From: Streptacidiphilus melanogenes
GTDB taxonomy: Bacteria; Actinomycetota; Actinomycetes; Streptomycetales; Streptomycetaceae
DNA: 43,758 nucleotides
Direction of reading: 5' to 3'
Assembly: GCF_000787835.1 (NCBI RefSeq)
Contig: NZ_BBPP01000008.1
Span: 162,051 to 205,808 of the forward strand
How positions within the stretch are numbered: the stretch's first letter is position 1; the number at the start of each line of letters is the position of its first letter. This document shows positions 1-7,608 of this stretch, one piece after another. The translations under genes and the position numbers were made by a program. The notes beneath the pieces were generated by a model. That model made no database searches, was not told the DNA's origin, and was given only the letters and a program-made list of their open reading frames with translations.

Positions 1-2
1 GG

Positions 3-131
3 CCCGACGGCCCGCCGCTCCCCGCCGTCGCGCAGAAGGTCGCGCGCAGGAAAGTCGCGCCGGCGGGTTTGAACACCGGTGATGCGGTCAGGCGCGCCTG
101 GAAAACAGGAACACCGGGCTCTCGATCGTGA
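3..131 (+). other. possible 3' tail of a gene entering from the left
   Basis: The frame opening at base 3 stays open to a TGA at 129-131, and its first 20 or so codons end almost always in G or C, as true genes in this window do. The window edge cuts off any start. The encoded tail (PDGPPLPAVAQKVARRK...) is not recognised. Codon bias fades after about base 65, so the real end could be a different frame. This is a codon-usage inference only. Confidence 0.25.
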
Positions 132-181
132 GATCTCCTACAAGCAGTCGGACACGCGGTGCGTCGAGGCGATGACAGTTG

Positions 182-313
182 GTGGATCTGACCCGGATGG
201 TGCAGATCATGGGAACCGCGATCGCGGAGGAGGACGCGGACGCCGGCGCCCTGGTCCGCGGTGAGATCACCACGCACGACGTGCTGGGCACGCGCCACCG
301 CGACCCGCGCTGA
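182..313 (+). CDS. short high-GC3 reading frame, small protein or gene remnant
   Basis: A 43-codon frame begins at GTG 182 (TTG 179 is also possible) and ends with TGA at 311-313. It encodes VDLTRMVQIMGTAIAEED... ending THDVLGTRHRDPR. From codon 10 onward nearly every codon ends in G or C, which argues for selection on this frame. An in-frame TGA at 173-175 blocks any longer upstream reading. The sequence reads like the C-terminal end of a larger protein rather than a free-standing small one, so a truncated gene is as likely as a real small gene. A weak GAGG lies about 13 bases upstream. No function can be assigned. Confidence 0.35.
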   Translation: MDLTRMVQIMGTAIAEEDADAGALVRGEITTHDVLGTRHRDPR

Positions 314-352
314 GTCCGCAGGGGAGGCGGCAGGCGTGAAGGCCCGTCCGCG

Positions 353-365
353 TACAGTGGTGTGA
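353..365 (+). promoter_or_regulatory. -10 element and leaderless start of the methyltransferase
   Basis: TACAGT at 353-358 lies six bases before ATG 365, the spacing expected if transcription starts at the A of the start codon. No Shine-Dalgarno sequence precedes the gene, and no good -35 is visible. Leaderless transcripts are common in streptomycetes. Confidence 0.35.
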
Positions 366-1171
366 TGGGCAATGACACCTGGGCCGATCTCGCCGACCAG
401 TTCGCCGACGGCGCGTACGCCACGGTGAAGGGGCGCGTGCGCACCTACGTGATGCACCATCAGCTGCTGGAGCAGCTGCCGGCGGCCCCGGCGTCCGTGC
501 TCGACGTCGGCGGCGGCGCGGGGCACCAGTCGTTCCCGCTGGCGCAGGCCGGCTACGAGGTGACGCTGATCGATCCGTCCGCCGCGATGCTCGACAAGGC
601 CCGCGAGCGCCTCGCACGGCTCCCCGCCGAGGTGCGCGAGCGGGTGACGCTGCTGCAGGCGGACGGCGAGCACGCCGACGAGGCGGTGGGTGGCCGGCAC
701 TTCGACGCCGTGCTCTGCCACGGCATGCTCGGCTACATGGAGGACCCCGAGCCGCTGGTGGACCAGCTCTGCCGGTGCGTCGCGGACGGCGGCATCGTGT
801 CGATCATGGCGGGCAACGCCCACGCGATGGCGGTCCGCCCGGCCATGGAACGGCGCTGGGAGGACGCCCTGGCGTCCTTCGACGCCAGGGCGGAGATCGG
901 CGTGCTGGGCGTGCCGACGTGGCCCACCACGGTGGAGGAGATCAGCGGCCTGCTGCAGGCCCGCGGCGTGGAGCCGGTGCGCTGGTACGGGGTGTGGCTC
1001 TTCGTCGACTGGCTCGACTTCGGCGGCGCCGAGCTGGACCCGAACGACCGTAAGCAGGTCGAGGCCGCGGCCGCGGTGGAACTGGAGGCGAGCCGTCGCG
1101 ACCCCTACCGTGCGATGAGCCGCGTCTTCCACCTCGTCGGGCGCAAGCCGTCCGGCCAGGGCCGGTCTTAG
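365..1171 (+). CDS. class I SAM-dependent methyltransferase
   Basis: This 268-residue cytoplasmic protein has the class I methyltransferase fold. Motif I is SVLDVGGGAGHQSF, followed by the acidic end of strand 2 in VTLIDPSAAMLDKA. An acidic post-motif region (LLQADGEH) and motif IV region (FDAVLCHGMLGYMEDPE) follow in the expected order. The C-terminal half (WYGVWLFVDWLDFGG) probably forms a substrate lid. The start could be GTG 362 or ATG 365. I prefer ATG 365 because a -10-like TACAGT sits just upstream and no ribosome binding site is present. The substrate cannot be told from sequence. The family includes small-molecule, tRNA-wobble (CmoA/CmoM-like) and quinone methyltransferases; CmoM-like proteins are the closest guess. 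The downstream neighbour is convergent. Confidence 0.85.
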   Translation: MGNDTWADLADQFADGAYATVKGRVRTYVMHHQLLEQLPAAPASVLDVGGGAGHQSFPLAQAGYEVTLIDPSAAMLDKARERLARLPAEVRERVTLLQADGEHADEAVGGRHFDAVLCHGMLGYMEDPEPLVDQLCRCVADGGIVSIMAGNAHAMAVRPAMERRWEDALASFDARAEIGVLGVPTWPTTVEEISGLLQARGVEPVRWYGVWLFVDWLDFGGAELDPNDRKQVEAAAAVELEASRRDPYRAMSRVFHLVGRKPSGQGRS

Positions 1172-1360
1172 AAGTCGCGTCGGATCGGCCCGGGTCGTCC
1201 GGCGCCGGCGTACCTCCCGGGCGAAGGCGGGGGAGCATCGCAACGCGGAGGGTCGGCCTCGTGCCGGGTGTGCCTGGCCGTGCCCGACGACGCGGCGAGG
1301 TGCCGTGCCAGGCCGGCCGGGCCCCGCGGGTTCTCACGCCGGCCCTGAGCCGCGCGGCGC

Positions 1361-2650
1361 TCACTTGGCGTAGACGGCGACGAAGTCGCGGGTGGCCTGG
1401 GTGTAGTAGCGGTCGGCGGCCTCGCCGAAGTCCAGGATGTTGCTGGGCTTCGGGTTCGCCGGGTCCGCGCTCGCGTCGTAGCTCATGAACGAGGGCCACG
1501 CGCCGTTCATGTCGAGCGGCATCGCGCGCACCGCGCCCGCGTGCTGCATCAGTTCGGCCAGCGTGCGGGCCGACAGGGCCTGGCCGACCACCATGATGAT
1601 GTCGCCGTTGGCCGTCACGCCGACGCCCGAGCGCTCGACGTACTTCTTGCCCTGGTAGGCCCAGCCGTAGGCGTACGGCACGTCGATGTTCGAGGCGAGC
1701 CGGCCGCCGTCGACCATCAGCTGCAGGCACTGGCGCACGCCGACCACGTCCGCCGTCATCGTGACGTCGCGGCCCCAGGTGCCGATGCGGATGGATCCGT
1801 CCTTGTAGAACACCTCGGAGGCGGCGCCGTCGCGCAGCGTTCCGTCGGTGCGGCCGTCGAGGTAGAAGCCACCCTTGGAGGTGCCGTCGGTGATCCGGAA
1901 GCCACCGTTCCAGGTGGCGATGAGGCCGGTGCGCTGTCCGACGGGGATGGTCGGCGGGACGGCGAACGAGCCGCCAGGCTCGCGGAAGCCCGGGTGCAGA
2001 AAGAACGTCGCATGGGAGGCGCTGATCCAGGCGACCGCCGCCTCGTAGGAGGAGTGCTCCGCGTCCGGGCGCACGTAGGTGCCCTGGACCAGTGGCAGGC
2101 CGTGGGTGGTGACCAGGGCGCGCCAGACGCCCTCGCCCGGCAGGCGCGGGGTGATGCTGGTGGGCATCGGGGCGCGCAGCGGCACGGCCCCGCCCTCGGG
2201 CGAAGCCTGCTGGGTCGCCTTCATTCGGGCCAGTTCGGCCGCCGAGAGCGAGCCGCCGACCCGCGGCGGGTTCAGCGCGTACTGCCAGTCCTCCAACTGG
2301 TTGATGACCAGCCCCAGGTGGTGGTCGCGCCCCCACTCCGCCAGCCGCGCCTCGACGCCGTCGCGGCCGGGGTAGGTCAGCGCCTGCCCGATCGACCAGC
2401 CGAGCCAGCTCGCGCAGAGCAGGACCGCGGCCAGCGCGCAGCGGGTGACGATCTGCCGACGGCGGCGCTGATCGGGCGTCAGGTCCCTGGGGTGCTTCCA
2501 CGGCAGAAGCCGACGGCGGCGGCGACGGCGTCGGGGCGCCGCCACGGCCGTGGCGCCCTCGGCCCGGTCGGTTGCGTCGGCGGGGGCTGCGGCGGCGGAC
2601 GCGTCCGCGCCGGACGCGTCGGGGAGGACGTCCGCGTCGTGGTCGGTCAT
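1361..2650 (-). CDS. membrane-anchored phosphodiester glycosidase (NAGPA/DUF2233-like)
   Basis: The 429-residue protein has an acidic and alanine-rich N-terminus, a run of arginines at about 40-47, and one membrane segment at about 68-90 (CALAAVLLCASWLGWSIGQA). The C-terminal domain would therefore lie outside the cell. That domain (about 220-429) has the phosphodiester glycosidase signature: ATWNGGFRITDG, GGFYLDGRTDGTL, IGTWGRDV, a basic and aromatic stretch, and MPLDMNGAWPSFMSYD near the end. The founding member uncovers N-acetylglucosamine phosphodiesters in lysosomes. Bacterial members are thought to act on envelope or polysaccharide phosphodiesters, so the substrate here is open. ATG 2650 is preceded by GAGGGA at good spacing. 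The amidase gene upstream is on the same strand 124 bases away. Confidence 0.8.
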   Translation of the reverse strand: MTDHDADVLPDASGADASAAAAPADATDRAEGATAVAAPRRRRRRRRLLPWKHPRDLTPDQRRRRQIVTRCALAAVLLCASWLGWSIGQALTYPGRDGVEARLAEWGRDHHLGLVINQLEDWQYALNPPRVGGSLSAAELARMKATQQASPEGGAVPLRAPMPTSITPRLPGEGVWRALVTTHGLPLVQGTYVRPDAEHSSYEAAVAWISASHATFFLHPGFREPGGSFAVPPTIPVGQRTGLIATWNGGFRITDGTSKGGFYLDGRTDGTLRDGAASEVFYKDGSIRIGTWGRDVTMTADVVGVRQCLQLMVDGGRLASNIDVPYAYGWAYQGKKYVERSGVGVTANGDIIMVVGQALSARTLAELMQHAGAVRAMPLDMNGAWPSFMSYDASADPANPKPSNILDFGEAADRYYTQATRDFVAVYAK

Positions 2651-2687
2651 GGTGATTCCCTCAGGGCGTGCGCGAGCGGCGTACGGA

Positions 2688-2754
2688 TCATCGGATGATG
2701 TGTATGCATCACCGGATCTGAGGCCCTGTCACGCCCGGTGGGGGTGAATCACCC
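2688..2754 (-). promoter_or_regulatory. small inverted repeats upstream of the glycosidase gene
   Basis: The 124-base gap holds two short symmetrical motifs. GGGTGA-A-TCACCC lies at 2742-2754 (6-bp arms around one base) and ATCAT-CGG-ATGAT at 2688-2700. The arms are too close for a good RNA hairpin, so regulator binding is more likely than termination. No regulator can be named. Confidence 0.25.
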
Positions 2755-2774
2755 GCACGCGCGGGCGGACCCGC

Positions 2775-3596
2775 TCAGCGGCCCGGGGTCGGCTTGGTCT
2801 GCAGCACGGGCCGGTCGGTCCCGAAGACGGGATGGTCGCTGGACTGCTGGATGCGGGCGGCGTCCTGACGAATGCCCGGGAGCGCCGCGTAGAGCGTCGA
2901 CCCGGGGCAGAGGGTGCAGTCGGCGTCCGTGTGGCCGGAGACGACCGCGAAGCCGGCGCGGCTGCCCACCTTGTAGCGGCTGTCGGAGTCGGTGCAGGTC
3001 AGCGTCGTCGACGAGAGGGCGTCGACGCCGTGCAGGCTCAGCTTCCAGGCGACGAGCGCCCCGATGGCCGTCAGCATGGCGGCGGTCGGCGTCGCGCCGT
3101 CGGTGAAGGTGCCGATCGCGGCGATGCCCGCGGTGTTGAGGTTGAAGCCGCTGCAGTGGGCGCCGATCACCGGCTTGTCGACCCCGCCGTGGCGTCCCTC
3201 GTAGACCGTGCCGAAGCGGTCGACCAGGAAGTTGTAGCCGATGTCGTCCCAGCCCCGCCGGCCCGTCTGGTCGTCGTGGATGCTCCAGATGATGCTCGGG
3301 ACGTCGCTGAGGGAGTACTCGTTGCCGCTGTCGGTGTGATGCACGAAGACGGCCTTCACCGCCTGGGCGTAGCGCGGTGGGGGCAGCGGGCGGGTGGGCG
3401 CGACGGTGTCCCAGTCGGCGCGGCGGACGATGGCGGGCTGGTCGGCGACCCAGTGCAGGTCCGCCGGTTCGGCCCAGACGCGTGCGGGGGCGTCCGGCCC
3501 GGCCGCGCCGGAGGCGCGTACCAGCGCCGCCGTGACGCCGCCGACCAGGGTGGCCTGCGCGGCCCGACGAAGGATCAGGCGACGTTCGACGTGCAT
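2775..3596 (-). CDS. exported N-acetylmuramoyl-L-alanine amidase (PGRP type)
   Basis: This 273-residue protein begins with a twin-arginine-like export signal (ERRLILRRAAQATLVGG, then hydrophobic to about residue 30). The rest is an amidase_2/peptidoglycan recognition domain. FVHHTDSG supplies the first zinc histidine at 86 or 87, GYNFLVDRFGTVYEGR (120-135) is the family core, and GHTDADCTLCPG supplies zinc ligands His222 and Cys230. With all three ligands present the enzyme should be catalytic, cutting the bond between muramic acid and the stem peptide. An insertion at about 185-215 with a Cys (CTDSDSRY) may add a disulfide. No strong ribosome binding site precedes ATG 3596. Proteins of this type in streptomycetes act on the organism's own wall or on competitors. 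Confidence 0.85.
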   Translation of the reverse strand: MHVERRLILRRAAQATLVGGVTAALVRASGAAGPDAPARVWAEPADLHWVADQPAIVRRADWDTVAPTRPLPPPRYAQAVKAVFVHHTDSGNEYSLSDVPSIIWSIHDDQTGRRGWDDIGYNFLVDRFGTVYEGRHGGVDKPVIGAHCSGFNLNTAGIAAIGTFTDGATPTAAMLTAIGALVAWKLSLHGVDALSSTTLTCTDSDSRYKVGSRAGFAVVSGHTDADCTLCPGSTLYAALPGIRQDAARIQQSSDHPVFGTDRPVLQTKPTPGR

Positions 3597-3645
3597 GAGA
3601 AAGACGATAAGCAGATGATCGGCCTGTGCGCGCTTCGGCGGAAGA

Positions 3646-4260
3646 TCACCGGCGTGTCGTGTCCCTGCCCGCCGACCGGCGGATCACGCCCGTGCCGAGC
3701 GCGACACAAGCCCGCGGCCGCATCGGATCGTCGGCCCCGCGGCGCGACAGCAGCGCCAACTCGACCACCCGGGCGGAGTACGCGTCGAGGCGGGCCGCGC
3801 ACTCGGCGGCCACCCGCCGCGGATCGGTGGTCCGGCCCAGGGACAGGTGTGGCGTGAAGGCCTCGAAGCGCCCGCGGCAGCGCGGGAACCGCTCGACCAG
3901 CTCCTCGTGCAGGGTCTGCCAGGAGCCGTCGCCCGAGGCGTCCGGGTCGAGCCAGACGGTGCTGTACGCGTGATGCCGGAACGTCCGCACCCCCGCCAGC
4001 CGGGCGGTGAACGGCGGCACGCCTGCCAGCGCCTCGGCGATCAGGGGCGCAGCGAGGTCGAAGTCGGCCTCGGGCACGAACCCGAAGAGCACGTTGACAT
4101 GCGGCGGCCAGCGCCGGATCTGCGGGTCGTGATCGCGCCGAACCGCCTGGACCGGCGGCCACACCTCGTCGGGAGGGAGCCAGGCCAGCGCCGTCCAGGG
4201 CGTCGGCGCCACGTCGAAGACGCCGCCGGCCGCCATGCGCCGGGGGTCCGGATCCGTCAT
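3646..4260 (-). CDS. 2H phosphoesterase (2'-5' RNA ligase-like)
   Basis: The 204-residue protein carries the two histidine motifs of the 2H phosphoesterase superfamily, HVN at 54-56 ([11 protein letters not shown]) and HLS at 138-140 ([10 protein letters not shown]). The first motif has Asn where Thr or Ser is usual, so activity should not be assumed. Family members act on 2',3'-cyclic or 2'-5' RNA phosphodiester bonds or on related cyclic nucleotides. ATG 4260 is chosen because GGAG lies about 11 bases upstream and the domain begins soon after; an in-frame extension to 4365 would read through a large hairpin. The C-terminus ([11 protein letters not shown]) is basic. It is transcribed toward the amidase gene's end, from which it is oriented in series. 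Confidence 0.7.
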   Translation of the reverse strand: MTDPDPRRMAAGGVFDVAPTPWTALAWLPPDEVWPPVQAVRRDHDPQIRRWPPHVNVLFGFVPEADFDLAAPLIAEALAGVPPFTARLAGVRTFRHHAYSTVWLDPDASGDGSWQTLHEELVERFPRCRGRFEAFTPHLSLGRTTDPRRVAAECAARLDAYSARVVELALLSRRGADDPMRPRACVALGTGVIRRSAGRDTTRR

Positions 4261-4332
4261 CGGCCCACCGTCTCCCGCACCGGATCGTCGCCCGCACCGG
4301 CTGCCCGGCCGCTCTTCAGGTGGTGACGCGGT

Positions 4333-4371
4333 CCCGGGATGCCGGAGTACCCACGTTCCCGGCATCCCGGG
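4333..4371 (-). terminator. 13-bp perfect hairpin downstream of the cytochrome gene
   Basis: CCCGGGATGCCGG at 4333-4345 is the exact reverse complement of 4359-4371, with a 13-base loop. It lies between the stop of the leftward cytochrome gene and the start of the next leftward gene. The position and strength fit a factor-independent terminator of the actinobacterial kind, which needs no U tract. Confidence 0.6.
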
Positions 4372-4377
4372 TGAGGA

Positions 4378-4441
4378 GCCGCGAGGATACCTGTCCTTGT
4401 CCTCGCGGCACGGGGCTCCGGCCGCTCAAAGCGGAGTCCCC
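4378..4441 (-). terminator. two further hairpins in tandem
   Basis: GCCGCGAGGA at 4378-4387 pairs perfectly with 4400-4409 across a 12-base loop. Directly beside it, GGGGCTCCG at 4412-4420 pairs with CGGAGTCCCC at 4432-4441 with one bulged base. Together with the hairpin at 4333-4371 they make three stem-loops in 110 bases, which is more than one terminator needs. Confidence 0.45.
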
Positions 4442-4511
4442 GCAGTGCCCACGTACCCACGCTGGCCTGCGCAAACCATGTCGCTGTCCGTGTCGGACCG
4501 GGCCGCGAGGG

Positions 4512-5132
4512 TCACCTGCCGAAGTGGCCGGGCGCCCAGCCGGAGACCAGGTGCACGCCCAGCAGGGCGACCACCAGGCCCGTGCCCAGGGCCGCGGCGA
4601 GCAGCGCCCAACGCAGTCCGCGTCCGGTCACCGCCCGGCGGCCCAGGTCCGAGGCGAGCAGCCGCGGCAGCCGCCACAGGTGCGCCAGCACGTGGATCCC
4701 GGCGAGGCCCACCCAGAGGACGAACGACGCCTTGTGCAGGAAGAGCACCTGGTCGGCCGTGCGGCCGCGGCCCAGCAGGGCCAGCGTGATGCCGGTGGTC
4801 AGCACCGCCGCCGACGAGAGGACCAGCAACGGGCCCAGCAGGCGCAACGGCATCACGGGCGCGCCCTTGCGCCGGTAGGCGTCCGCTCCGGTGTAGTACC
4901 GGAAGGCGCGGTAGCCGGTCGAGCCGATCTTCAGGGCGACCGGGCCGGTCAGCAGCAGGCCGACGAAGAAGTGCACCGTCAGCAACTGCGTCAGGGACAG
5001 GATCGTTACGCCCTGGACGGCGAAGAGCACCAGCAGCACGGTGCCGGTGGCGGCCGTCAGCCGTTCGTTGCCCTCGGGGCCGCGCGCGGCGCGGTGCTCC
5101 TGACGGGTCACGGCGGCGGGGGCAGTGGTCAC
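4512..5132 (-). CDS. four-helix b-type cytochrome-like membrane protein
   Basis: The 206-residue protein has four membrane helices (about 28-48, 52-70, 97-120, 132-152) and a fifth near 175-197. Histidines fall inside or at the edge of the helices at 54, 133, 147 and 151, the pattern of a heme-b-binding cytochrome b561 or DUF4405-like protein. Such proteins pass electrons through the membrane. An ATG occurs at 5141, but GGAAGG ends right against it and could not direct ribosomes there. The GTG at 5132 lies nine bases beyond GGAAGG and is the better start. The gene lies beyond the terminator of the ferredoxin operon and so is probably transcribed separately. Its position still suggests it serves the same electron path. 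Confidence 0.65.
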   Translation of the reverse strand: MTTAPAAVTRQEHRAARGPEGNERLTAATGTVLLVLFAVQGVTILSLTQLLTVHFFVGLLLTGPVALKIGSTGYRAFRYYTGADAYRRKGAPVMPLRLLGPLLVLSSAAVLTTGITLALLGRGRTADQVLFLHKASFVLWVGLAGIHVLAHLWRLPRLLASDLGRRAVTGRGLRWALLAAALGTGLVVALLGVHLVSGWAPGHFGR

Positions 5133-5243
5133 CGGGTGCATCCTTCCGGGGGCGCGCTGGGAGCCTGCGCGCAGGACTCGGACTCGTGGCCGAGAGTCTG
5201 CCGGACCGGTGACTAAGAACTCGTTCAGCTCCCGTACCGCGCA

Positions 5244-5265
5244 CCGTCCCTGACGTCAGGGACGG
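5244..5265 (-). terminator. 22-bp perfect palindrome ending the redox operon
   Basis: The 22 bases are a perfect palindrome centred on TGACGTCA with flanking arms CCGTCCC and GGGACGG. It covers the ferredoxin stop codon at 5256-5258. As RNA it forms a stem of about 9 bp with a tight loop, exactly at the end of the five-gene leftward operon, so it is read as its terminator. Confidence 0.55.
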
Positions 5266-5480
5266 GACCGCTCCAGGCGGAGGGCCAGCACCGGGCAGGC
5301 GGCGACGGCCCGGCGCGCGTGCGCGGCCAGCCCCGGCGGAACCGCCGCGGAGTGGACGACGGGATATCCCCACTCGTCCAGCGACAGCAGCTCCGGCAGC
5401 AGCTCGGCGCAGGCCCCGTGGCCCTCGCAGGCGATGCGGTCCAGCCGCAGGGACAGCTCGGTCGATCGGGTGATCGCCAT
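5256..5480 (-). CDS. small ferredoxin, 3Fe-4S type
   Basis: This 74-residue protein shows Cys18-x-x-His21-x-x-Cys24 (ACEGHGAC) and a distal Cys62-Pro (AACPVLAL). His in the second ligand position is typical of actinobacterial 3Fe-4S ferredoxins, many of which feed cytochromes P450; no P450 is in the window. An in-frame ATG at 5495 overlaps the end of the NuoF-like gene. The ATG at 5480 is preferred because GGAGGTGA lies eight bases upstream of it, inside the overlap. As the last gene of the operon it is a likely electron carrier between the NuoF-like flavoprotein and the membrane heme protein. The direction of flow is an inference. Confidence 0.8.
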   Translation of the reverse strand: MAITRSTELSLRLDRIACEGHGACAELLPELLSLDEWGYPVVHSAAVPPGLAAHARRAVAACPVLALRLERSRP

Positions 5481-5485
5481 GCCGG

Positions 5486-6847
5486 TCACCTCCATTCGTC
5501 CGCGCCGGGGACCGAACCCGTCGGCACATGCAGGACGGGCGGCTGGTGCACCGCCGGGCAGGGGCCGTGGTGCAGATGGCGCTCCACGTCGGCGGCGAAC
5601 GCACGCAGGGCGGTCGCGGCGAACCGGGACGCGCCGTCCGGGTGGCGGCAGGCCCCGCGTCCGGCCAGCAGGCCGACGCGGTGCTCAAGCCGCCGCAGCC
5701 CGTCGACGTCGAGCCGGCCGAAGGCGAGCGCTGCGAAGTCCTCCCCGACGGCGGGGAGCCCGAACCGGCACGGGCCGCACTGCTGCGCGCCGTTGCGGGC
5801 CAGGAACGCCAGCACGGAGGCGGTCTCCGCCAGCCCGCACGCGCGCTGGGGCAGCGCGACCAGCACCCCCGCGCCGGGACCGGCGCCCAGCGCGGCGAGG
5901 TCCTGTTTGGTGAACCGCGTCGGCAGGGCCTCGTTCGCCGGCAGCCAGCTGCCGAAGAAGCCGCCGACCAGCACCGCCGCCAGCGGCTCGCTCGGCCCGC
6001 CGCCGTGCGCGAGCAGGCGCCCCAGCGGCGCGCCCATCGGGGCCTCGTAGACGCCGGGATGCCGCACCGCACCGCCGAGGGTGACGAGCGTCGTGCCGGG
6101 CGCGTCGGGGGCGCCCGCCTCCCGGTACCAGGCCGGGCCGTAGCGGGCGATCAGCGCGAGGTGCGCCAGCGTCTCGACGTTGTCGATCAGGGTCGGGCGC
6201 TTGCCGACGCCCTTCTCGAACGGGCGCGGCGGCGTGGACATCGGCCTGGCGTCGCCGCCGTTCAGCCATCGCACCAGCGCGCTCTCCTCGCTGGAGACGT
6301 AGTGGTGCGGCAGCTCGTGCAGGCGCACCGGCACCGGGTCGACGCGGTGGCGCTCGCGCTCGGCCAGGGCCGCGTGGAGCTCGCGCGCCTGCTGCTGCCG
6401 GGTGCGGGCGACGCACAGGTGCGCCTCGCGCGCGCCGACCGCCTGGGCGGCCAACGCGATCCCGTCCAGGACCAGGTGTGGCGCGAGCTGGAGCAGCGTC
6501 GCGTCCTTGGCGCTCGCGGGCTCGCTCTCCATGGCGTTCGCGACCACCACGGCGGCACCGCGGCCGTCCGCGACGGCCTGCAGCTTGCGGGCGGTCGGGA
6601 ACGCCGCGCCGCCGCGACCGGTCAGGCCGGCCTGGTCGACGGCATGGATCAGCGGGGACGCGTGGCCCCGGTGGGCGCGGTCGAGCGGCAGGGGGCCGTA
6701 GCGGTCCAGATGGTCCGCCAGGTCGGCCGCCCGCCCGGTGGTGAACCAGCCCGACAGGAGCCGGGTGCCGTGCGGTCCCGGCTGCGAGCCGTCGGCGGGG
6801 ACGGCGGGCATCGGGCGGGTCGACTCGTGGACGCTCTCGGCGGTCAT
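5486..6847 (-). CDS. NuoF-like NAD(P)H-binding flavoprotein
   Basis: The 453-residue protein matches the complex I 51-kDa (NuoF) family. GRGGAAFPTARK at 77-88 is the flavin and NADH loop, and VVANAMESEPASAKD at 102-115 matches the conserved NADE.EPG..KD motif. GGFFGSWLP (295-303) lies in the soluble-ligand-binding region. The C-terminal iron-sulfur region keeps Cys357, Cys360 and Cys400 (QQCGPCRFG, then 39 residues, then GRGAC), but the first cysteine of the usual CxxCxxC set is replaced, leaving three ligands. ATG 6847 overlaps the stop of the gene upstream (ATGA at 6844-6847), with GAGGTGA as ribosome site. It probably takes hydride from NADH and passes electrons to the ferredoxin or membrane heme protein. 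Confidence 0.8.
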   Translation of the reverse strand: MTAESVHESTRPMPAVPADGSQPGPHGTRLLSGWFTTGRAADLADHLDRYGPLPLDRAHRGHASPLIHAVDQAGLTGRGGAAFPTARKLQAVADGRGAAVVVANAMESEPASAKDATLLQLAPHLVLDGIALAAQAVGAREAHLCVARTRQQQARELHAALAERERHRVDPVPVRLHELPHHYVSSEESALVRWLNGGDARPMSTPPRPFEKGVGKRPTLIDNVETLAHLALIARYGPAWYREAGAPDAPGTTLVTLGGAVRHPGVYEAPMGAPLGRLLAHGGGPSEPLAAVLVGGFFGSWLPANEALPTRFTKQDLAALGAGPGAGVLVALPQRACGLAETASVLAFLARNGAQQCGPCRFGLPAVGEDFAALAFGRLDVDGLRRLEHRVGLLAGRGACRHPDGASRFAATALRAFAADVERHLHHGPCPAVHQPPVLHVPTGSVPGADEWR

Positions 6848-7608
6848 CGCGTCACCTCGTTCGTCGGTCCGGCCGTTCTTGCGTGGGCGGGCGACGCCGA
6901 CGCCGTGGCAGTAGCCCCTGCCGGGGCCTCGGCGCGGTGCGACCAGCCCGGCGCCAGCGGGCCGACGTGCAGGAAGGCGACCAGCGCGAGCGGGACGGCG
7001 AGCGTCGCCGCGCCCGCCGCCAGGCGGACGGTCGCGTGCCCCGGCCCGGCGCGGAACAGGCGCCACCAGACGGCCAGCACGACCACGCCGAGGCAGAGCG
7101 CGTACAGGGCGAGCTGCAACGGCTGCCTGGTGTCGGTGCCGGTCCCGGCGGCGTGGAAGACGGCGACGGGCCACGAGCCGTACGCCAGCCAGTGGATCGC
7201 CTTCCAGCGCCGTTGCCCGATCCGCAGGCGAAGTCCGGCGGTCGCACTGGTCAGCGTGACGGCCAGCAGCAGGTCGAAGGCGACCGTGCCCAGGCCCAGC
7301 CACAGCGTGCGGTAGCCCGAGGTGAACGGCACCAGGGTGATCCACCAGCCGAGGTGGACGAAGGTGTCCAGGACCGCCGTGACGATGTGCAGGGCCAGGA
7401 AGACCAGCGTCAGGAACGCCAGGTTCCGGTGCAGGTTGGTGACCTCGAACCGGGCGACCGTGCGCGGGGTGTGCCGTCCGCCCACGGCGATGCCGAGGGC
7501 GACGGTCGCGGTCAGCAGCACCAGCGCGACGGTGCCTCCCGCGCGGGTGGCGTACCAGAGCGGGCTGGGCGCGGTGCCCGCGGCGAGCAGGGCCGTGGTG
7601 GGGGTCAT
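6844..7608 (-). CDS. ferric-reductase-like two-heme membrane protein
   Basis: This 254-residue protein has about six membrane helices. Two histidine pairs with textbook spacing, His60-x13-His74 and His139-x12-His152, should hold two b hemes one above the other as in ferric reductase/NADPH oxidase membrane domains. The flavin and NADPH domains of full-length ferric reductases are absent, so this is the membrane domain alone. Its electrons must come from partners, and the coupled NuoF-like protein and ferredoxin are the obvious candidates. The last helix is followed by an Ala/Thr-rich tail. ATG 7608 overlaps the ApbE stop (ATGA at 7605-7608). This arrangement, with ApbE alongside, is known in actinobacterial gene clusters for extracytosolic electron transfer through flavinylated proteins. 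Confidence 0.8.
   Translation of the reverse strand: MTPTTALLAAGTAPSPLWYATRAGGTVALVLLTATVALGIAVGGRHTPRTVARFEVTNLHRNLAFLTLVFLALHIVTAVLDTFVHLGWWITLVPFTSGYRTLWLGLGTVAFDLLLAVTLTSATAGLRLRIGQRRWKAIHWLAYGSWPVAVFHAAGTGTDTRQPLQLALYALCLGVVVLAVWWRLFRAGPGHATVRLAAGAATLAVPLALVAFLHVGPLAPGWSHRAEAPAGATATASASPAHARTAGPTNEVTR

Noticed and set aside
1172..1360. Terminator between the convergent methyltransferase and glycosidase genes
   Set aside because: Only weak 6-bp pairings with long loops were seen (for example CCTGGC and GCCAGG), not enough to call a hairpin.
942..2501. A 519-residue minus-strand frame across the methyltransferase and glycosidase genes
   Set aside because: It is an off-frame shadow with very high Arg/Pro content and no recognisable domain. 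It conflicts with both real genes.
5251..5258. TGACGTCA resembling a eukaryotic cyclic AMP response element
   Set aside because: It is simply the centre of a bacterial terminator palindrome at the end of the operon; the resemblance is chance.
4426..6072. A 548-residue minus-strand frame spanning the cytochrome and NuoF-like genes
   Set aside because: It crosses three gene boundaries and the terminator palindrome, is Arg/Pro-rich without domains, and conflicts with well-supported genes.
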